DNA of 64,000 bases from Sphingobium boeckii (GCF_014199215.1 NZ_JACIJC010000005.1:124001-188000); one strand, 5' to 3'. Shown: positions 1-8,573, numbered from the stretch's first letter. The notes: generated by a model not told the origin, from the letters alone. Program-made: numbers and translations.

Positions 1-268
1 CCTGCCGGTCGCACACCGCGTAAATCTCCACCAGCGGATCGTGGATGATCGCGATCAGCCGCGCCTCATCCATGATCAGCCGGGAAAACCAGAGCCAGGG
101 CGCGCCGATTCGCCGGAAGAGCTGGCGGTATTTATCCGCCGCGGGCGCTGTCCAGCGGTTCAATCGCAGGATGGATTGAGGCATTGGCCGCGCGCGCGGA
201 CGCTCCAGCATTTCGAGCGACGTCACCACGCACGCCACCTGATGCGTCGCGACCGGGATCAGCCCCAC
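1..268 (-). CDS. GNAT-family N-acetyltransferase, 3' part cut by the window edge
   Basis: Reading the minus strand just downstream of hemF gives an open frame of 89 codons that runs off the window. The peptide includes VTSLEMLERPRARPMP, YRQLFRRIGAPWLWFSRLIM and IIHDPLVEIYAV, which I recognise as the N-terminal part of the GNAT-type acetyltransferase common beside hemF in sphingomonads. Only the N-terminal region is present, so the acetyl-CoA-binding part cannot be checked and the substrate is unknown. The start is uncertain: a GTG at 268 lies 4 bases after the hemF stop and suggests translational coupling, but an internal ATG is also possible. The frame was read by hand. Confidence 0.6.
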   Translation of the reverse strand, partial: MGLIPVATHQVACVVTSLEMLERPRARPMPQSILRLNRWTAPAADKYRQLFRRIGAPWLWFSRLIMDEARLIAIIHDPLVEIYAVCDRQ

Positions 269-272
269 GCCA

Positions 273-1115
273 TCACCCCCATGTGGCTTCGGGCGGCAAG
301 CTCATCAGGATCGCGTCGATATTGCCCCCGGTTTTCAGGCCGAACAGCGTGCCGCGATCATAGACGAGGTTGAATTCGGCATAGCGCCCGCGCCACGCCA
401 GCATCTGCGCGCGGTCCTCGGCGGTCCAGGCCAGGCCCATGCGCCGTCGCACGATCTGCGGATAGATATCGAGAAACGCCTCACCCACATCGCGGGTGAA
501 GGCGAAATTGGCGTCGAAATCGCCCTCCAGATGATCGTAGAATATCCCGCCTACGCCGCGGTGCACCTTGCGATGCGGGATATAGAAATAATCATCCGCC
601 CATTGGCTGTAACGCGCATAATAATCAGCGCCATGCGCGTCGCAGGCGATCTTCAGCCGCGCGTGGAAGTCCTGGGTGTCCTGTTCATAGGGCAAGGGCG
701 GGTTCAAATCCGCGCCGCCGCCGAACCAGCGTTTGGTGGTGTTCAGGAAGCGCGTGTTCATATGCACCGCGGGCACATGCGGGTTCGCCATATGCGCGAC
801 CAGGCTGATTCCAGTGGCGAAGAATTTGGGATCTTCGTCTGCGCCATGGATGGTCTTGGCGAAATCGCCGTCCAGCGCGCCATCCACCGTGGACACGTTG
901 ACGCCCACTTTCTCGAATACCTTGCCCTTCATCACCCCGCGCACGCCGCCGCCGCCCGGCGTGCCATCCGGGTTCGCGCGGTCCCATGGCAGATATTCGA
1001 ACGTGGCATCGCTGCCGGCCTCGCGCTCGATCGCGATGAAGGCAGCGCAAATCCGGTCGCGCAGGGATTCGAACCAGGCGCGCGCCGCCGCCTGTTCGGG
1101 GTCGAAATGTGTCAA
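273..1115 (-). CDS. hemF: Oxygen-dependent coproporphyrinogen III oxidase
   Basis: HemF decarboxylates coproporphyrinogen III to protoporphyrinogen IX with O2 in haem synthesis, in the cytoplasm. The family blocks GGGGVRGVMKGKVFEK, GGGADLNPPLPYEQD, YFYIPHRKVHRGVGGIFYDH and FNLVYDRGTLFGLKTGG are all present. The frame can be extended to an ATG at 1178, but that extension (peptide including TSLDCARDKRP) is encoded by a family A palindromic repeat and is unlikely to be native. I prefer the TTG at 1115, giving 280 residues and beginning MTHFDPEQAAARAW, close to the usual family length. Haem supply fits the nearby cytochrome bc1 operon, although that lies on the other strand. Confidence 0.93.
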   Translation of the reverse strand: MTHFDPEQAAARAWFESLRDRICAAFIAIEREAGSDATFEYLPWDRANPDGTPGGGGVRGVMKGKVFEKVGVNVSTVDGALDGDFAKTIHGADEDPKFFATGISLVAHMANPHVPAVHMNTRFLNTTKRWFGGGADLNPPLPYEQDTQDFHARLKIACDAHGADYYARYSQWADDYFYIPHRKVHRGVGGIFYDHLEGDFDANFAFTRDVGEAFLDIYPQIVRRRMGLAWTAEDRAQMLAWRGRYAEFNLVYDRGTLFGLKTGGNIDAILMSLPPEATWG

Positions 1116-1136
1116 AACAGCGGTTCCATCCAATGG

Positions 1137-1210
1137 CCGTTTGTCCCGAGCGCAGTCGAGGGACGTGGGATTATGCACAAACGTGTCTCGACTGCGCTCG
1201 ACACAAACGG
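1137..1210. repeat. Family A palindromic repeat (copy A1) upstream of hemF
   Basis: Two inverted arms of about 30 nt. The left begins CCGTTTGTCCCGAGCG and the right, read on the other strand, begins CCGTTTGTGTCGAGCG; about 14 nt separate them. It lies immediately 5' of hemF on the minus strand and extends the hemF frame without a stop. Confidence 0.85.
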
Positions 1211-1242
1211 AATTTGTCGCGGTTGAGGGCTCAGCGGGGCGC

Positions 1243-1692
1243 TCACTCCGGGAGCCCCCCGGTCTGTCTCAACGCTTCGGTGAGGGCGATGCCAGCAGCC
1301 ATGCCGACATTCAAGGATCGAAAGCCGGCGCGCAGCGGGATCTTGATGCGCAGATCGACTCCGGCGTGCACGGCCTCGGGGACACCGCTGCCCTCCGATC
1401 CCATCAGAAGAATGTCATCGGGCGCGAATCGGGCGTCGTGCAGTCGCTCGGCGCCCTTGGTGGTCATCAGCACCAGCCTTCCGGTGCGCTGCGCCTGGAA
1501 ATCGGCCCAGCTTGCATGGCGCATGATTTCCGCTTCGACGGCATAATCCATGCCTGCACGCGCCAAGCGCTTGTCCGAGAACGCGAATCCGCAGGGTTCG
1601 ATGATATCGACAGGCACGCCGTAACAGGCGGAAAGGCGCAGGATCGCCCCCACATTTCCCGCAATCTCCGGCTGATAAAGAGCAATCCGCAT
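1243..1692 (-). CDS. trmL: tRNA (cytidine(34)-2'-O)-methyltransferase (TrmL, SPOUT family)
   Basis: A 149-residue SPOUT methyltransferase predicted to 2'-O-methylate the wobble base of leucine tRNAs. The N-terminus MRIALYQPEIAGNVGAI is the TrmL signature. The C-terminal knot motifs are LMGSEGSGVPE and IPLRAGFRSLNVGMAAGI, which form the S-adenosylmethionine site and dimer interface. Length matches the single-domain TrmL group. It is divergent from petA, sharing an intergenic region of about 195 bases, and lies upstream of hemF with a family A repeat between them. Confidence 0.92.
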   Translation of the reverse strand: MRIALYQPEIAGNVGAILRLSACYGVPVDIIEPCGFAFSDKRLARAGMDYAVEAEIMRHASWADFQAQRTGRLVLMTTKGAERLHDARFAPDDILLMGSEGSGVPEAVHAGVDLRIKIPLRAGFRSLNVGMAAGIALTEALRQTGGLPE

Positions 1693-1887
1693 CCGGGCTG
1701 ATTAGGCCAGTCGGCATGTCCGTCACAAGCCCGTCAAATTGGCTGTTGGAATGTCGCGATTCCTTGGCTATCAGGCCCGCGAGCCGCGTCGGTCGACGGG
1801 GCGTGCTGAGGGGCATTGTCGTTTACCAAGCGCAACAGCGCAGGCGATGTCTCTCGGAATTTCGTTTCGAAGCGCAAGGGCATTTGA

Positions 1888-2454
1888 ATGGCAACGCTTG
1901 AACAGGGCGCACCCGCGGACGCGGAGCATGGCGATGGCGTAAGACGTCGCGACTTCATCAATATAGCTGCGGTCAGCTTTGCGGGCGTTGGTGCCGCGAC
2001 GCTCGTCCTGCCGCTGGTCAACCAAATGAACCCGTCGGCTGACGTGTTGGCGCAGGCATCCGCCGAAGTGGATGTCTCCGCGATCCAGCCGGGTCAGGCG
2101 ATCAAGACCATTTTTCGCAAACAGCCTTTGTTCGTGCGTCATCTGACGCCCGCAGAGATCGCCGCTGCCGATGCGGTGGCGGTCGATTCGCTCCGCGATC
2201 CGCAGACGCTCGAAGAGCGCACGGCCGCCGGCAAGTCGCAGTGGCTGATCACCATGGGCGTGTGCACGCACCTCGGCTGCGTGCCGCTGGGCGCGGCCGA
2301 AGGCGAGAATCGTGGCGAATTCGGCGGCTATTTCTGCCCCTGCCACGGCTCGCATTACGATACGGCTGGCCGTATTCGCAAAGGTCCAGCACCGCTCAAT
2401 CTGCAGGTGCCGGAATATACGTTCACGTCAGACACCGTCGTTCAGGTCGGGTGA
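1888..2454 (+). CDS. petA: Ubiquinol-cytochrome c reductase iron-sulfur (Rieske) subunit
   Basis: The Rieske 2Fe-2S protein of the cytochrome bc1 complex, which passes one electron from ubiquinol at the Qo site to cytochrome c1. A twin-arginine-like RRRDF precedes a hydrophobic segment (residues about 25-55) that serves as the membrane anchor. The cluster ligands are in CTHLGCVP and CPCHGSHYD (two Cys and two His). The start at 1888 is preceded by AAGGGC at ribosome-binding distance. It is the first gene of petABC, 11 bases before petB. The 188-residue length is normal for alphaproteobacterial Rieske proteins. Confidence 0.97.
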   Translation: MATLEQGAPADAEHGDGVRRRDFINIAAVSFAGVGAATLVLPLVNQMNPSADVLAQASAEVDVSAIQPGQAIKTIFRKQPLFVRHLTPAEIAAADAVAVDSLRDPQTLEERTAAGKSQWLITMGVCTHLGCVPLGAAEGENRGEFGGYFCPCHGSHYDTAGRIRKGPAPLNLQVPEYTFTSDTVVQVG

Positions 2455-2465
2455 GGTAGAAACAG

Positions 2466-3761
2466 ATGAGCTTTCCCTGGGCTGAGCAATATGCGCCGAA
2501 GCATCCCTTCATGCGCTATATGGACGAGAAGCTGCCTTTGCCGCGGCTGGTGTTCAACGCGGTCGGCGGCGGTTATCCCGTTCCGCGCAATCTGAACTAT
2601 TTCTGGAATTTCGGCGTTCTCGCCGGCGCGGCGCTGATGATCCAGATCATCACGGGCATCGTGCTTGCGATGCACTATGCCGCCAATGCCGGTGTCGCCT
2701 TCGATAGCGTCGAGCATATCATGCGCGACGTGAATTCGGGCTGGCTGCTGCGTTATGCGCACGCCAATGGCGCATCCATGTTCTTCATCGTGGTCTATCT
2801 CCACATCTTCCGCGGCCTTTATTACGGATCGTATAAGGCACCGCGAGAGATGGTGTGGCTGCTCGGCCTCGTCATCTTCCTGCTGATGATGGCCACCGCC
2901 TTCATGGGCTATGTGCTTCCCTGGGGGCAGATGAGCTTCTGGGGTGCCAAGGTGATCACCGGCCTGTTCGGCGCGATCCCGCTGGTGGGCGAGCCGATCC
3001 AGACCTGGCTGCTGGGCGGCTTTGCGCCGGACAACGCCGCGCTGAACCGCTTCTTCTCGCTGCATTTCCTGCTGCCGTTCGTGATCCTGGGTGTCATCAT
3101 CCTCCACATCTGGGCGCTGCACATCCCCGGTTCGTCCAATCCGACGGGCGTGGCCGTGAAGGGGCCGCAGGATACCGTGCCGTTCCATCCATATTACACC
3201 GCCAAGGACGGCGTCGGCCTCGGCGTGTTCATGATCGTGTTCTCGCTGCTGCTGTTCTTCGCGCCGAATTTCCTGGGCCATGCCGATAACTATATCCCGG
3301 CCAACCCGCTTTCGACGCCGGCGCATATCGTGCCTGAATGGTATTTCTGGCCGTTCTACGCCATCCTGCGCGCTTTCACGGTGGATTTCATCCTCCCGGC
3401 GAAGCTCTGGGGCGTGCTCGCGATGTTCGCATCGATCCTGCTGCTGTTCTTCCTGCCCTGGCTCGACAAGTCGCCGGTGCGCTCGGGCAATTATCGCCCG
3501 CTGTTCAAGAAGTTCTTCTGGTTCGGCCTGATCCCCTGCGTGCTGATCCTGGGCTATTGCGGCGGTGCGCCGGCGGAGGAGCCCTATGTGATGATCTCGC
3601 AATTGGCGTCCGCTTATTATTTCGCGCACTTCCTGATCATCCTGCCGATTATCTCGAAGATCGAACGGCCGCTGCCGCTGCCCAATTCCATCACTGAATC
3701 CGTGCTGGCCAAGCACACCGACGGCACTCTGGGCGATGCAACGCCCGCGCCTGCGGCATAA
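2466..3761 (+). CDS. petB: Cytochrome b subunit of the bc1 complex
   Basis: The 431-residue integral membrane subunit carrying both b haems and the Qo and Qi quinone sites. Visible hallmarks are the haem-ligand histidines in [16 protein letters not shown] and in [24 protein letters not shown], and the Qo-site PEWY motif in [15 protein letters not shown]. Eight or so hydrophobic segments are apparent. It sits between petA and petC with short spacers (11 bases on each side), so the three genes are clearly one transcription unit. It works with the Rieske protein and cytochrome c1 in aerobic respiration. Confidence 0.98.
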   Translation: MSFPWAEQYAPKHPFMRYMDEKLPLPRLVFNAVGGGYPVPRNLNYFWNFGVLAGAALMIQIITGIVLAMHYAANAGVAFDSVEHIMRDVNSGWLLRYAHANGASMFFIVVYLHIFRGLYYGSYKAPREMVWLLGLVIFLLMMATAFMGYVLPWGQMSFWGAKVITGLFGAIPLVGEPIQTWLLGGFAPDNAALNRFFSLHFLLPFVILGVIILHIWALHIPGSSNPTGVAVKGPQDTVPFHPYYTAKDGVGLGVFMIVFSLLLFFAPNFLGHADNYIPANPLSTPAHIVPEWYFWPFYAILRAFTVDFILPAKLWGVLAMFASILLLFFLPWLDKSPVRSGNYRPLFKKFFWFGLIPCVLILGYCGGAPAEEPYVMISQLASAYYFAHFLIILPIISKIERPLPLPNSITESVLAKHTDGTLGDATPAPAA

Positions 3762-3772
3762 GGGAAAGATCC

Positions 3773-4615
3773 ATGGTTCGCATTCTCGGTCCCATCGTCG
3801 GCCTCGGCTTCGTAGGCGTCCTGCTCTGGTCGCTCATGTGGGGTGCCATCGCCTTTGTTCAGGAGCCGCCCAAGGCGACGGCTGAACATGAATTCCACAA
3901 GCATCCCGAAAAGGTGGACTTTTCGTTCAACGGGCCATTGGGCAAGTTTGATCAGGCGCAGCTCCAGCGCGGCCTTCAGGTTTACAAGGAGGTCTGCTCC
4001 GCCTGTCACTCGCTGCGTCTGGTATCGTTCCGCGACCTGACCGCGCTTGGCTATACCGATGGCCAGGCCAAGACGCTGGCGGCCGAATGGTCGACCGAAA
4101 CGCCGAGCATCAATCCGGAGACGGGCGAACCCGCCACGCGCAAGTCGATTGCGTCGGATCGCATTCCTTCGCCTTTCCCGAACGAAGTGGCCGCCCGCGC
4201 CGCCAACAATGGCGCGCTTCCGCCTGATCTCTCGCTGATCACCAAGGCGCGTCACGATGGCTCGAACTATGTTCACGCCCTGTTGACGGGTTACAGCGCG
4301 CAGCCAGCGGCATTGCTCAAGCATTTCCCTGAAGCCAAGACGGGTGAGGGTCTGCATTACAATCCGTATTTCGCAAACTTGAACCTTGCCATGGCACCAC
4401 CGCTGACGGCCGAGGGCCAGGTGAGCTATGCGGATGGCACCAAGCCCACGGTCGACCAGATGGCGAAGGACGTTTCGGCGTTCCTCACCTGGACTGCCGA
4501 GCCCAAGTTGCAAAACCGTCATCGCACCGGCCTGGCAGTCCTGATCTTCCTGGTGATCTTCACCGGGCTGACCTGGATGGCCTATCAGAACGTCTGGCGC
4601 GACAAGAAGCATTGA
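3773..4615 (+). CDS. petC: Cytochrome c1 subunit of the bc1 complex
   Basis: The 280-residue c-type cytochrome that accepts electrons from the Rieske cluster and passes them to soluble cytochrome c. An N-terminal hydrophobic segment (residues about 5-28) directs export. The haem c site is CSACH in the EVCSACHSLRLVSFRDL region, and the distal Met is in NLAMAPPLT. A C-terminal anchor helix (LAVLIFLVIFTGLTWMAY) ends with the basic tail WRDKKH. Last intact gene of the petABC operon; the remains of apt follow. Confidence 0.97.
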   Translation: MVRILGPIVGLGFVGVLLWSLMWGAIAFVQEPPKATAEHEFHKHPEKVDFSFNGPLGKFDQAQLQRGLQVYKEVCSACHSLRLVSFRDLTALGYTDGQAKTLAAEWSTETPSINPETGEPATRKSIASDRIPSPFPNEVAARAANNGALPPDLSLITKARHDGSNYVHALLTGYSAQPAALLKHFPEAKTGEGLHYNPYFANLNLAMAPPLTAEGQVSYADGTKPTVDQMAKDVSAFLTWTAEPKLQNRHRTGLAVLIFLVIFTGLTWMAYQNVWRDKKH

Positions 4616-4643
4616 TCGGGGTCAGCGCCGCAGATCCCAGGCG

Positions 4644-4840
4644 GATCTGAAAGGCGCTCACCTGAACCCTACCGGATTTCCCGCAACAGGATCCGGTGCG
4701 CGGTTTGATTTGATCCCGCCCCGTCGCGTGCTGATCGTCAAGGATCTGATTGCCACCGGCCGCTCGCAGCCATCAAGCTTGGCCGGCTGCAAGACTGCAG
4801 ACAGCCGGTGTGATGGTGCGAGCCTGGTGGCTTTTGACGG
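4644..4840 (+). pseudogene. apt: Remnant of adenine phosphoribosyltransferase (apt)
   Basis: No intact gene is present, but short Apt-like peptides appear in the right order in shifting frames: DLK (4644), TLPDFP (4666-4683), RVLIVKDLIATG (4724-4759, matching the PRPP-binding loop, normally LIVDDLIATG), AAIK (4766-4777), LQTAGV (frame shifted) and DGASLVAFD (4812-4838). Residues corresponding roughly to 20-115 of Apt are missing, and several frameshifts and a stop separate the pieces. This looks like an apt gene with an internal deletion followed by drift. From memory, apt often follows the bc1 operon in this group. Identification is by eye, without alignment. Confidence 0.6.
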
Positions 4841-4870
4841 GGATTAGAGCGCAAATGCGGCTCAAATTCA

Positions 4871-4900
4871 CCGTTTGTCCCGAGCGAAGTCGAGGGACGT
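4871..4900. repeat. Family A palindromic repeat, single arm (copy A2)
   Basis: One arm only, beginning CCGTTTGTCCCGAGCG and ending CGAGGGACGT; the inverted partner is absent. It lies between the apt remnant and the 3' end of the MaoC-type gene. Confidence 0.8.
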
Positions 4901-4911
4901 GGGGCTTTGGT

Positions 4912-5367
4912 CTAACTCTCCGGCAAAGGCCGCGTCGCCACCATCGCGATCGTCGTATAGACCATCACCGGCTCATCCTTCTGGTTCAGCACGGTGGTCT
5001 TGGTCTTGAACGTGCCCATTTCCGGGCGACTGCGCGATTGTTTCTTTTCCAGCAACTCGGTTTCCAGGCTCAGCACATCGCCGGGATAAACCGGCTTCAG
5101 CCAGCGCAATTCGTCCACACCGATGCCGCCGAGGCTGGCCATCTTGCTCACGTTGAAATTGTCGACGATCATCCGCATCGCCATGCCCGTGGTATGCCAG
5201 CCGCTGGCGGCGATCCGGCCGAAATGGGTCTTGGCGGCGGCCTCGTCCGACAGGTGAAAGGGCTGGGGGTCGTATTTCGAGGCGAAATCGATCACGTCCT
5301 CGCGCGTCACCTCATGCCGGCCAAAGCGCGCGACCGTGCCGACAACCATATCCTCGAAATATTGCAT
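4912..5367 (-). CDS. MaoC-family (R)-specific enoyl-CoA hydratase-like protein
   Basis: A 151-residue hot-dog-fold protein of the MaoC dehydratase family, which hydrates enoyl-thioesters. The hydratase signature is visible as SKYDPQPFHLSDEAA followed by FGRIAASGWHT, supplying the catalytic Asp and His. The ATG at 5367 has GGAGGCG upstream and is preferred over the TTG one codon earlier. The substrate cannot be told from sequence; chain-length preference and a role in fatty acid, PHA or branched acyl-CoA metabolism are all possible. It stands alone, with a family A arm just beyond its stop. Confidence 0.85.
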   Translation of the reverse strand: MQYFEDMVVGTVARFGRHEVTREDVIDFASKYDPQPFHLSDEAAAKTHFGRIAASGWHTTGMAMRMIVDNFNVSKMASLGGIGVDELRWLKPVYPGDVLSLETELLEKKQSRSRPEMGTFKTKTTVLNQKDEPVMVYTTIAMVATRPLPES

Positions 5368-5414
5368 CAACGCCTCCGGTTAGGCGTCTCTTCAAGCGGA
5401 GGTGCGCGCAAAGA

Positions 5415-6671
5415 TCAATTGCTGTCTGCCCGAAGGATCGCGCCCAGCGTCCGCATGTCGCCGTCATTGGAGTGGGGCGTCACCCCGATCAGCCGGGCCA
5501 GCATGGGATAGACGTGCACATTGTCGAAGCGATCGAGCCGCAATCCTGTGTGGAAGGCGGGGCCGGCGGCGATGAACAACGCCGCGATGCGCGCATCGTC
5601 CGGATCATAGCCATGTTCACCCTTGATATAGGTCTTGGGATTTTCGGGGAAGCTCCAGCCGGTATCGGCCAGGCAGAGGAAGGGTGGGCTGCGCGGATGG
5701 GTGCCGAATTTGAAGCGGGCGGGAATGTCCTTGCGCGCCCAGCAGGACAGATGCGGCGGTGGATCAGCGAGCCGCGCGGCGACCTCGGCCTCCTTGCCGG
5801 GCAGGGGATAGATATCAAGCAGCGGCCCTTCGGTGATCGATTCCATGATCGCGGGATCCACCACCAGGCTGCGCGGCCGGATATGCTCGGGCGGGACGGG
5901 GGCCATGCCATGATCGGACACGATCACCAGATTGGCCGGCTGGTGCAAGGCGGCCAGCGTATCGACCAGCCGGCCGATCTGGCCATCGACCTCGCGGATC
6001 GCATCCTGCTCCTGCGGTGATCCATAGCCCTGATTGTGAGAGCGCTGGTCCACCACATCGAAATACAGCGTCATGAACGCCGGGCGTGATGCGATGGGAC
6101 GCCGCACCCAGTCCAGCACGGTCTCTACGCGCTGAAGGCTCGTAATCGCGCTATCGAATGGCCACCACCAGGACGGGCGCTGGCCACGGATCGCGACGTC
6201 GGAACCCACCCAGTGCATCATGCCGGTGCGAATGCCCGCGCGTTCGGCCTGCAGCCATATGGGATCGACCGCATCCCACCAGAAGGGATCGCGATTGGTC
6301 AGCGGATCGGAATTGCGGAAGGTGACGCCGGGCCTGGCGGGATCGCGCATCTTCTGATCCACGATGCCATGCTTGTCGGGGCGCAGCCCGGTGACGAGCG
6401 TGATGTGATTGGGGAAAGTGTTCGACGGGAAACTCGGCCGCATCGATCCGCTAACACCCGCGGCCGCCAGCGCATCCAGCCGCGGGGTCACACCCTGACC
6501 CAGCCGGTTTGCACCCAGACCGTCGATCGAGATGAGGATGGTGACCGGCGGGCGAGACTCCTGCAGCGCCAATGCGGGCGGCGCGGCGCGGGGCAGGGTG
6601 GCGCATCCGCCCAGCAGGGCGGCGGCCAGCGCGGCGATTATCAAACGAAGCAAGGCAATCTCCCGTGACAC
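5415..6671 (-). CDS. Ectonucleotide pyrophosphatase/phosphodiesterase (NPP-like), lipoprotein
   Basis: A 418-residue member of the alkaline phosphatase superfamily, NPP branch, which hydrolyses phosphodiester or pyrophosphate bonds using two metal ions. Family features are ILISIDGLGANRL (first metal Asp), FPSNTFPNHITLVTGLRPD (nucleophile Thr in the N-T-F-P-N context), SDHGMAPV and KGEHGYDPDD (metal-binding Asp/His). The N-terminus has a hydrophobic stretch ending in the lipobox LLGGC, so it should be a lipoprotein facing the periplasm. The listed start is GTG; an in-frame TTG at about 6653, preceded by GGGAG, is an alternative. The natural substrate is unknown. Confidence 0.88.
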   Translation of the reverse strand: MSREIALLRLIIAALAAALLGGCATLPRAAPPALALQESRPPVTILISIDGLGANRLGQGVTPRLDALAAAGVSGSMRPSFPSNTFPNHITLVTGLRPDKHGIVDQKMRDPARPGVTFRNSDPLTNRDPFWWDAVDPIWLQAERAGIRTGMMHWVGSDVAIRGQRPSWWWPFDSAITSLQRVETVLDWVRRPIASRPAFMTLYFDVVDQRSHNQGYGSPQEQDAIREVDGQIGRLVDTLAALHQPANLVIVSDHGMAPVPPEHIRPRSLVVDPAIMESITEGPLLDIYPLPGKEAEVAARLADPPPHLSCWARKDIPARFKFGTHPRSPPFLCLADTGWSFPENPKTYIKGEHGYDPDDARIAALFIAAGPAFHTGLRLDRFDNVHVYPMLARLIGVTPHSNDGDMRTLGAILRADSN

Positions 6672-6725
6672 GACAGCCGATGGCGCGTTGGTGCTACAAG
6701 AGGATGACAGGATTCAAAACCATCC

Positions 6726-6753
6726 TGTCATTCCCGCGCAGGCGGGAATGACA
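6726..6753. repeat. Family C hairpin repeat, possible ychF terminator
   Basis: A perfect 12-base stem (TGTCATTCCCGC / GCGGGAATGACA) with a 4-base loop, 18 bases beyond the ychF stop. The position would suit transcription termination, but there is no clear T-run. The same core recurs at 7889, 45738 and 49697, so it is a dispersed repeat. Confidence 0.75.
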
Positions 6754-6771
6754 GAAGAAAGGCAATAGACC

Positions 6772-7872
6772 TCAGACATTGAACCTGAACAGCAGCACAT
6801 CGCCATCGTGCACCACATAATCCTTGCCCTCGGAGCGCAATTTGCCCGCATCGCGGGCACCGCTTTCGCCCTTGTAGGTCACGTAATCGTCAAAGCCGAT
6901 CGTTTCGGCACGAATGAAGCCGCGTTCGAAATCGGTGTGGATTTCGCCGGCCGCCTGCGGGGCTTTCGCGCCCTTGTGCACGGTCCAGGCGCGCGCTTCC
7001 TTCGGCCCCACGGTGAAGAAGGTGATCAGGTGCAGCAATGAGTATCCGGCGCGGATAACGCGGGCGAGGCCGGTTTCGGCCAGCCCCAGATCGGAGAGGA
7101 ATTCCGCGCGATCGGCGGGGTCCATCGTGGCGATTTCGGCCTCGATCGCGGCAGAGACGACCACCGCTTCGGCGCCCTCGGCCTTGGCCTTTTCGAACAC
7201 CTTGGCGCTGAGCGCATTGCCCTCGGCCGCGCTCGATTCCTCGACATTGCAGACATAAAGCACCGGCTTCGACGTCAGCAATTGCGCCTGATCGAACACG
7301 CGCTGTTCGTCTTCATCCTTGGGGACCGTCAATCGCGCGGGCTTGCCTTCACGCAGCAGATCGAGCGCCTGACCCAGCACGGAGGCTGCCACCTTGGCCT
7401 CCTTGTCACCCTGCATCGCTTTCTTGGCGAAGGCGGGAACGCGCTTTTCGAGGCTTTCGAGATCGGACAGCATCAATTCTGTTTCGACCGTCTCGGCGTC
7501 GGCGATCGGGTCCACCTTATTTTCGACGTGCTGGATATCGTCATCGATGAAACAGCGCAGCACATGGACGATCGCATCGACCTCGCGGATATTGCCGAGA
7601 AACTGGTTACCCAGTCCCTCGCCTTTGCTCGCGCCGCGCACCAGGCCCGCGATATCGACGAAGCCAAGCTGGGTTTCGATCTTCTTGGCCGAACCCGCAA
7701 TTTCCTGGAGCTTGTCGATCCGCGGATCGGGCACCGCGACATTGCCCACATTGGGCTCGATCGTGCAGAACGGATAATTGGCCGCCTGCGCCGCCGCGGT
7801 CTGCGTCAGCGCGTTGAAAAGCGTCGATTTGCCGACATTGGGAAGCCCAACGATGCCGCAACGAAAACCCAT
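6772..7872 (-). CDS. ychF: Redox-regulated ATPase YchF (Obg-related)
   Basis: A 366-residue P-loop protein of the Obg/TRAFAC group that prefers ATP to GTP and associates with ribosomes. Walker A is GLPNVGKSTLFNAL (residues about 8-21), switch region DIAGLVRGASKGEGLGNQFL, and the C-terminal TGS domain contains LITFFTVGPKEARAWTV and the ending DYVVHDGDVLLFRFNV. Length and ends match the family. It lies downstream of pth and rplY on the same strand, an order often conserved among proteobacteria. A family C repeat separates it from pth. Confidence 0.97.
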   Translation of the reverse strand: MGFRCGIVGLPNVGKSTLFNALTQTAAAQAANYPFCTIEPNVGNVAVPDPRIDKLQEIAGSAKKIETQLGFVDIAGLVRGASKGEGLGNQFLGNIREVDAIVHVLRCFIDDDIQHVENKVDPIADAETVETELMLSDLESLEKRVPAFAKKAMQGDKEAKVAASVLGQALDLLREGKPARLTVPKDEDEQRVFDQAQLLTSKPVLYVCNVEESSAAEGNALSAKVFEKAKAEGAEAVVVSAAIEAEIATMDPADRAEFLSDLGLAETGLARVIRAGYSLLHLITFFTVGPKEARAWTVHKGAKAPQAAGEIHTDFERGFIRAETIGFDDYVTYKGESGARDAGKLRSEGKDYVVHDGDVLLFRFNV

Positions 7873-7888
7873 CTAAAAATCCTTCTGG

Positions 7889-7973
7889 TGTCATCCTCGC
7901 GAAAGCGGGGATCCAAGGATGCCCGTGCGAGTCTCGAATATCGTATGGATTCCCGCTTTCGCGGGAATGACAA
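7889..7973. repeat. Family C double hairpin between pth and ychF
   Basis: Two related hairpins: GTCATCCTCGCGAAAGCGGGG at 7889 and ATTCCCGCTTTCGCGGGAAT ending near 7969, separated by about 40 nt. It fills almost the whole gap between the pth stop and the ychF start. It may modulate read-through from pth into ychF. Confidence 0.7.
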
Positions 7974-7979
7974 TGCGGG

Positions 7980-8555
7980 TCAATCGGAGGATTTGAGCCG
8001 CAATGCCACGTCGCTCATGAACCGCGCATCATTGCCCTGCGCCAGCCACGCCGCCTCTGCCGCGATCGCGCCGAGCATGTCGCTCAGATCCTCGATCTCC
8101 GCCTTGGTATAATTGCCCAGAACATAGCCGTGGACGCGGTCCTTATGACCGGGATGGCCGATGCCGATGCGCACGCGGCGGAAGTCGGGGCCGATATGCG
8201 CGTCCATTGAACGCAGACCATTATGCCCTGCCGTGCCGCCGCCGGTCTTCACCTTGACGCGGAAGGGATCGAGATCGAGTTCATCGTGAAACGCGGTCAC
8301 GTCGCCCGGCTCCAATTTGTAGAAGCGCATGGCCTCGCCAATGGATCGGCCGCTTTCGTTCATGAAGGTGGCGGGTTTGAGCAGCAGGATCTTTTCGCCG
8401 CCGATGCGGCCTTCCTGGGTCCAGCCCTGGAACGCCTTTTTCACGGGGCCGAAATCATGCACTTCGGCGATGGCGTCCACCGCCATGAAGCCCGCATTGT
8501 GACGGTGCATCGCATAGAGCGCGCCGGGATTGCCGAGACCTGCCCAGATTTGCAT
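7980..8555 (-). CDS. pth: Peptidyl-tRNA hydrolase
   Basis: Pth releases tRNA from peptidyl-tRNA dropped by ribosomes, an essential cytoplasmic function. The 191-residue protein begins MQIWAGLGNPGALYAMHRHN, containing the catalytic His and the conserved GLGNPG and HN. Later come KPATFMNESGRSIG, FHDELDLDPFRVK (catalytic Asp region) and GGGTAGHNGLRSMDAHIG, the rest of the active-site groove. It follows rplY on the minus strand, 52 bases apart, with a perfect hairpin in the gap; rplY-pth-ychF is a recurrent order in this class. Confidence 0.97.
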   Translation of the reverse strand: MQIWAGLGNPGALYAMHRHNAGFMAVDAIAEVHDFGPVKKAFQGWTQEGRIGGEKILLLKPATFMNESGRSIGEAMRFYKLEPGDVTAFHDELDLDPFRVKVKTGGGTAGHNGLRSMDAHIGPDFRRVRIGIGHPGHKDRVHGYVLGNYTKAEIEDLSDMLGAIAAEAAWLAQGNDARFMSDVALRLKSSD

Positions 8556-8573
8556 GTGCGGTCCCCGGTCTCA

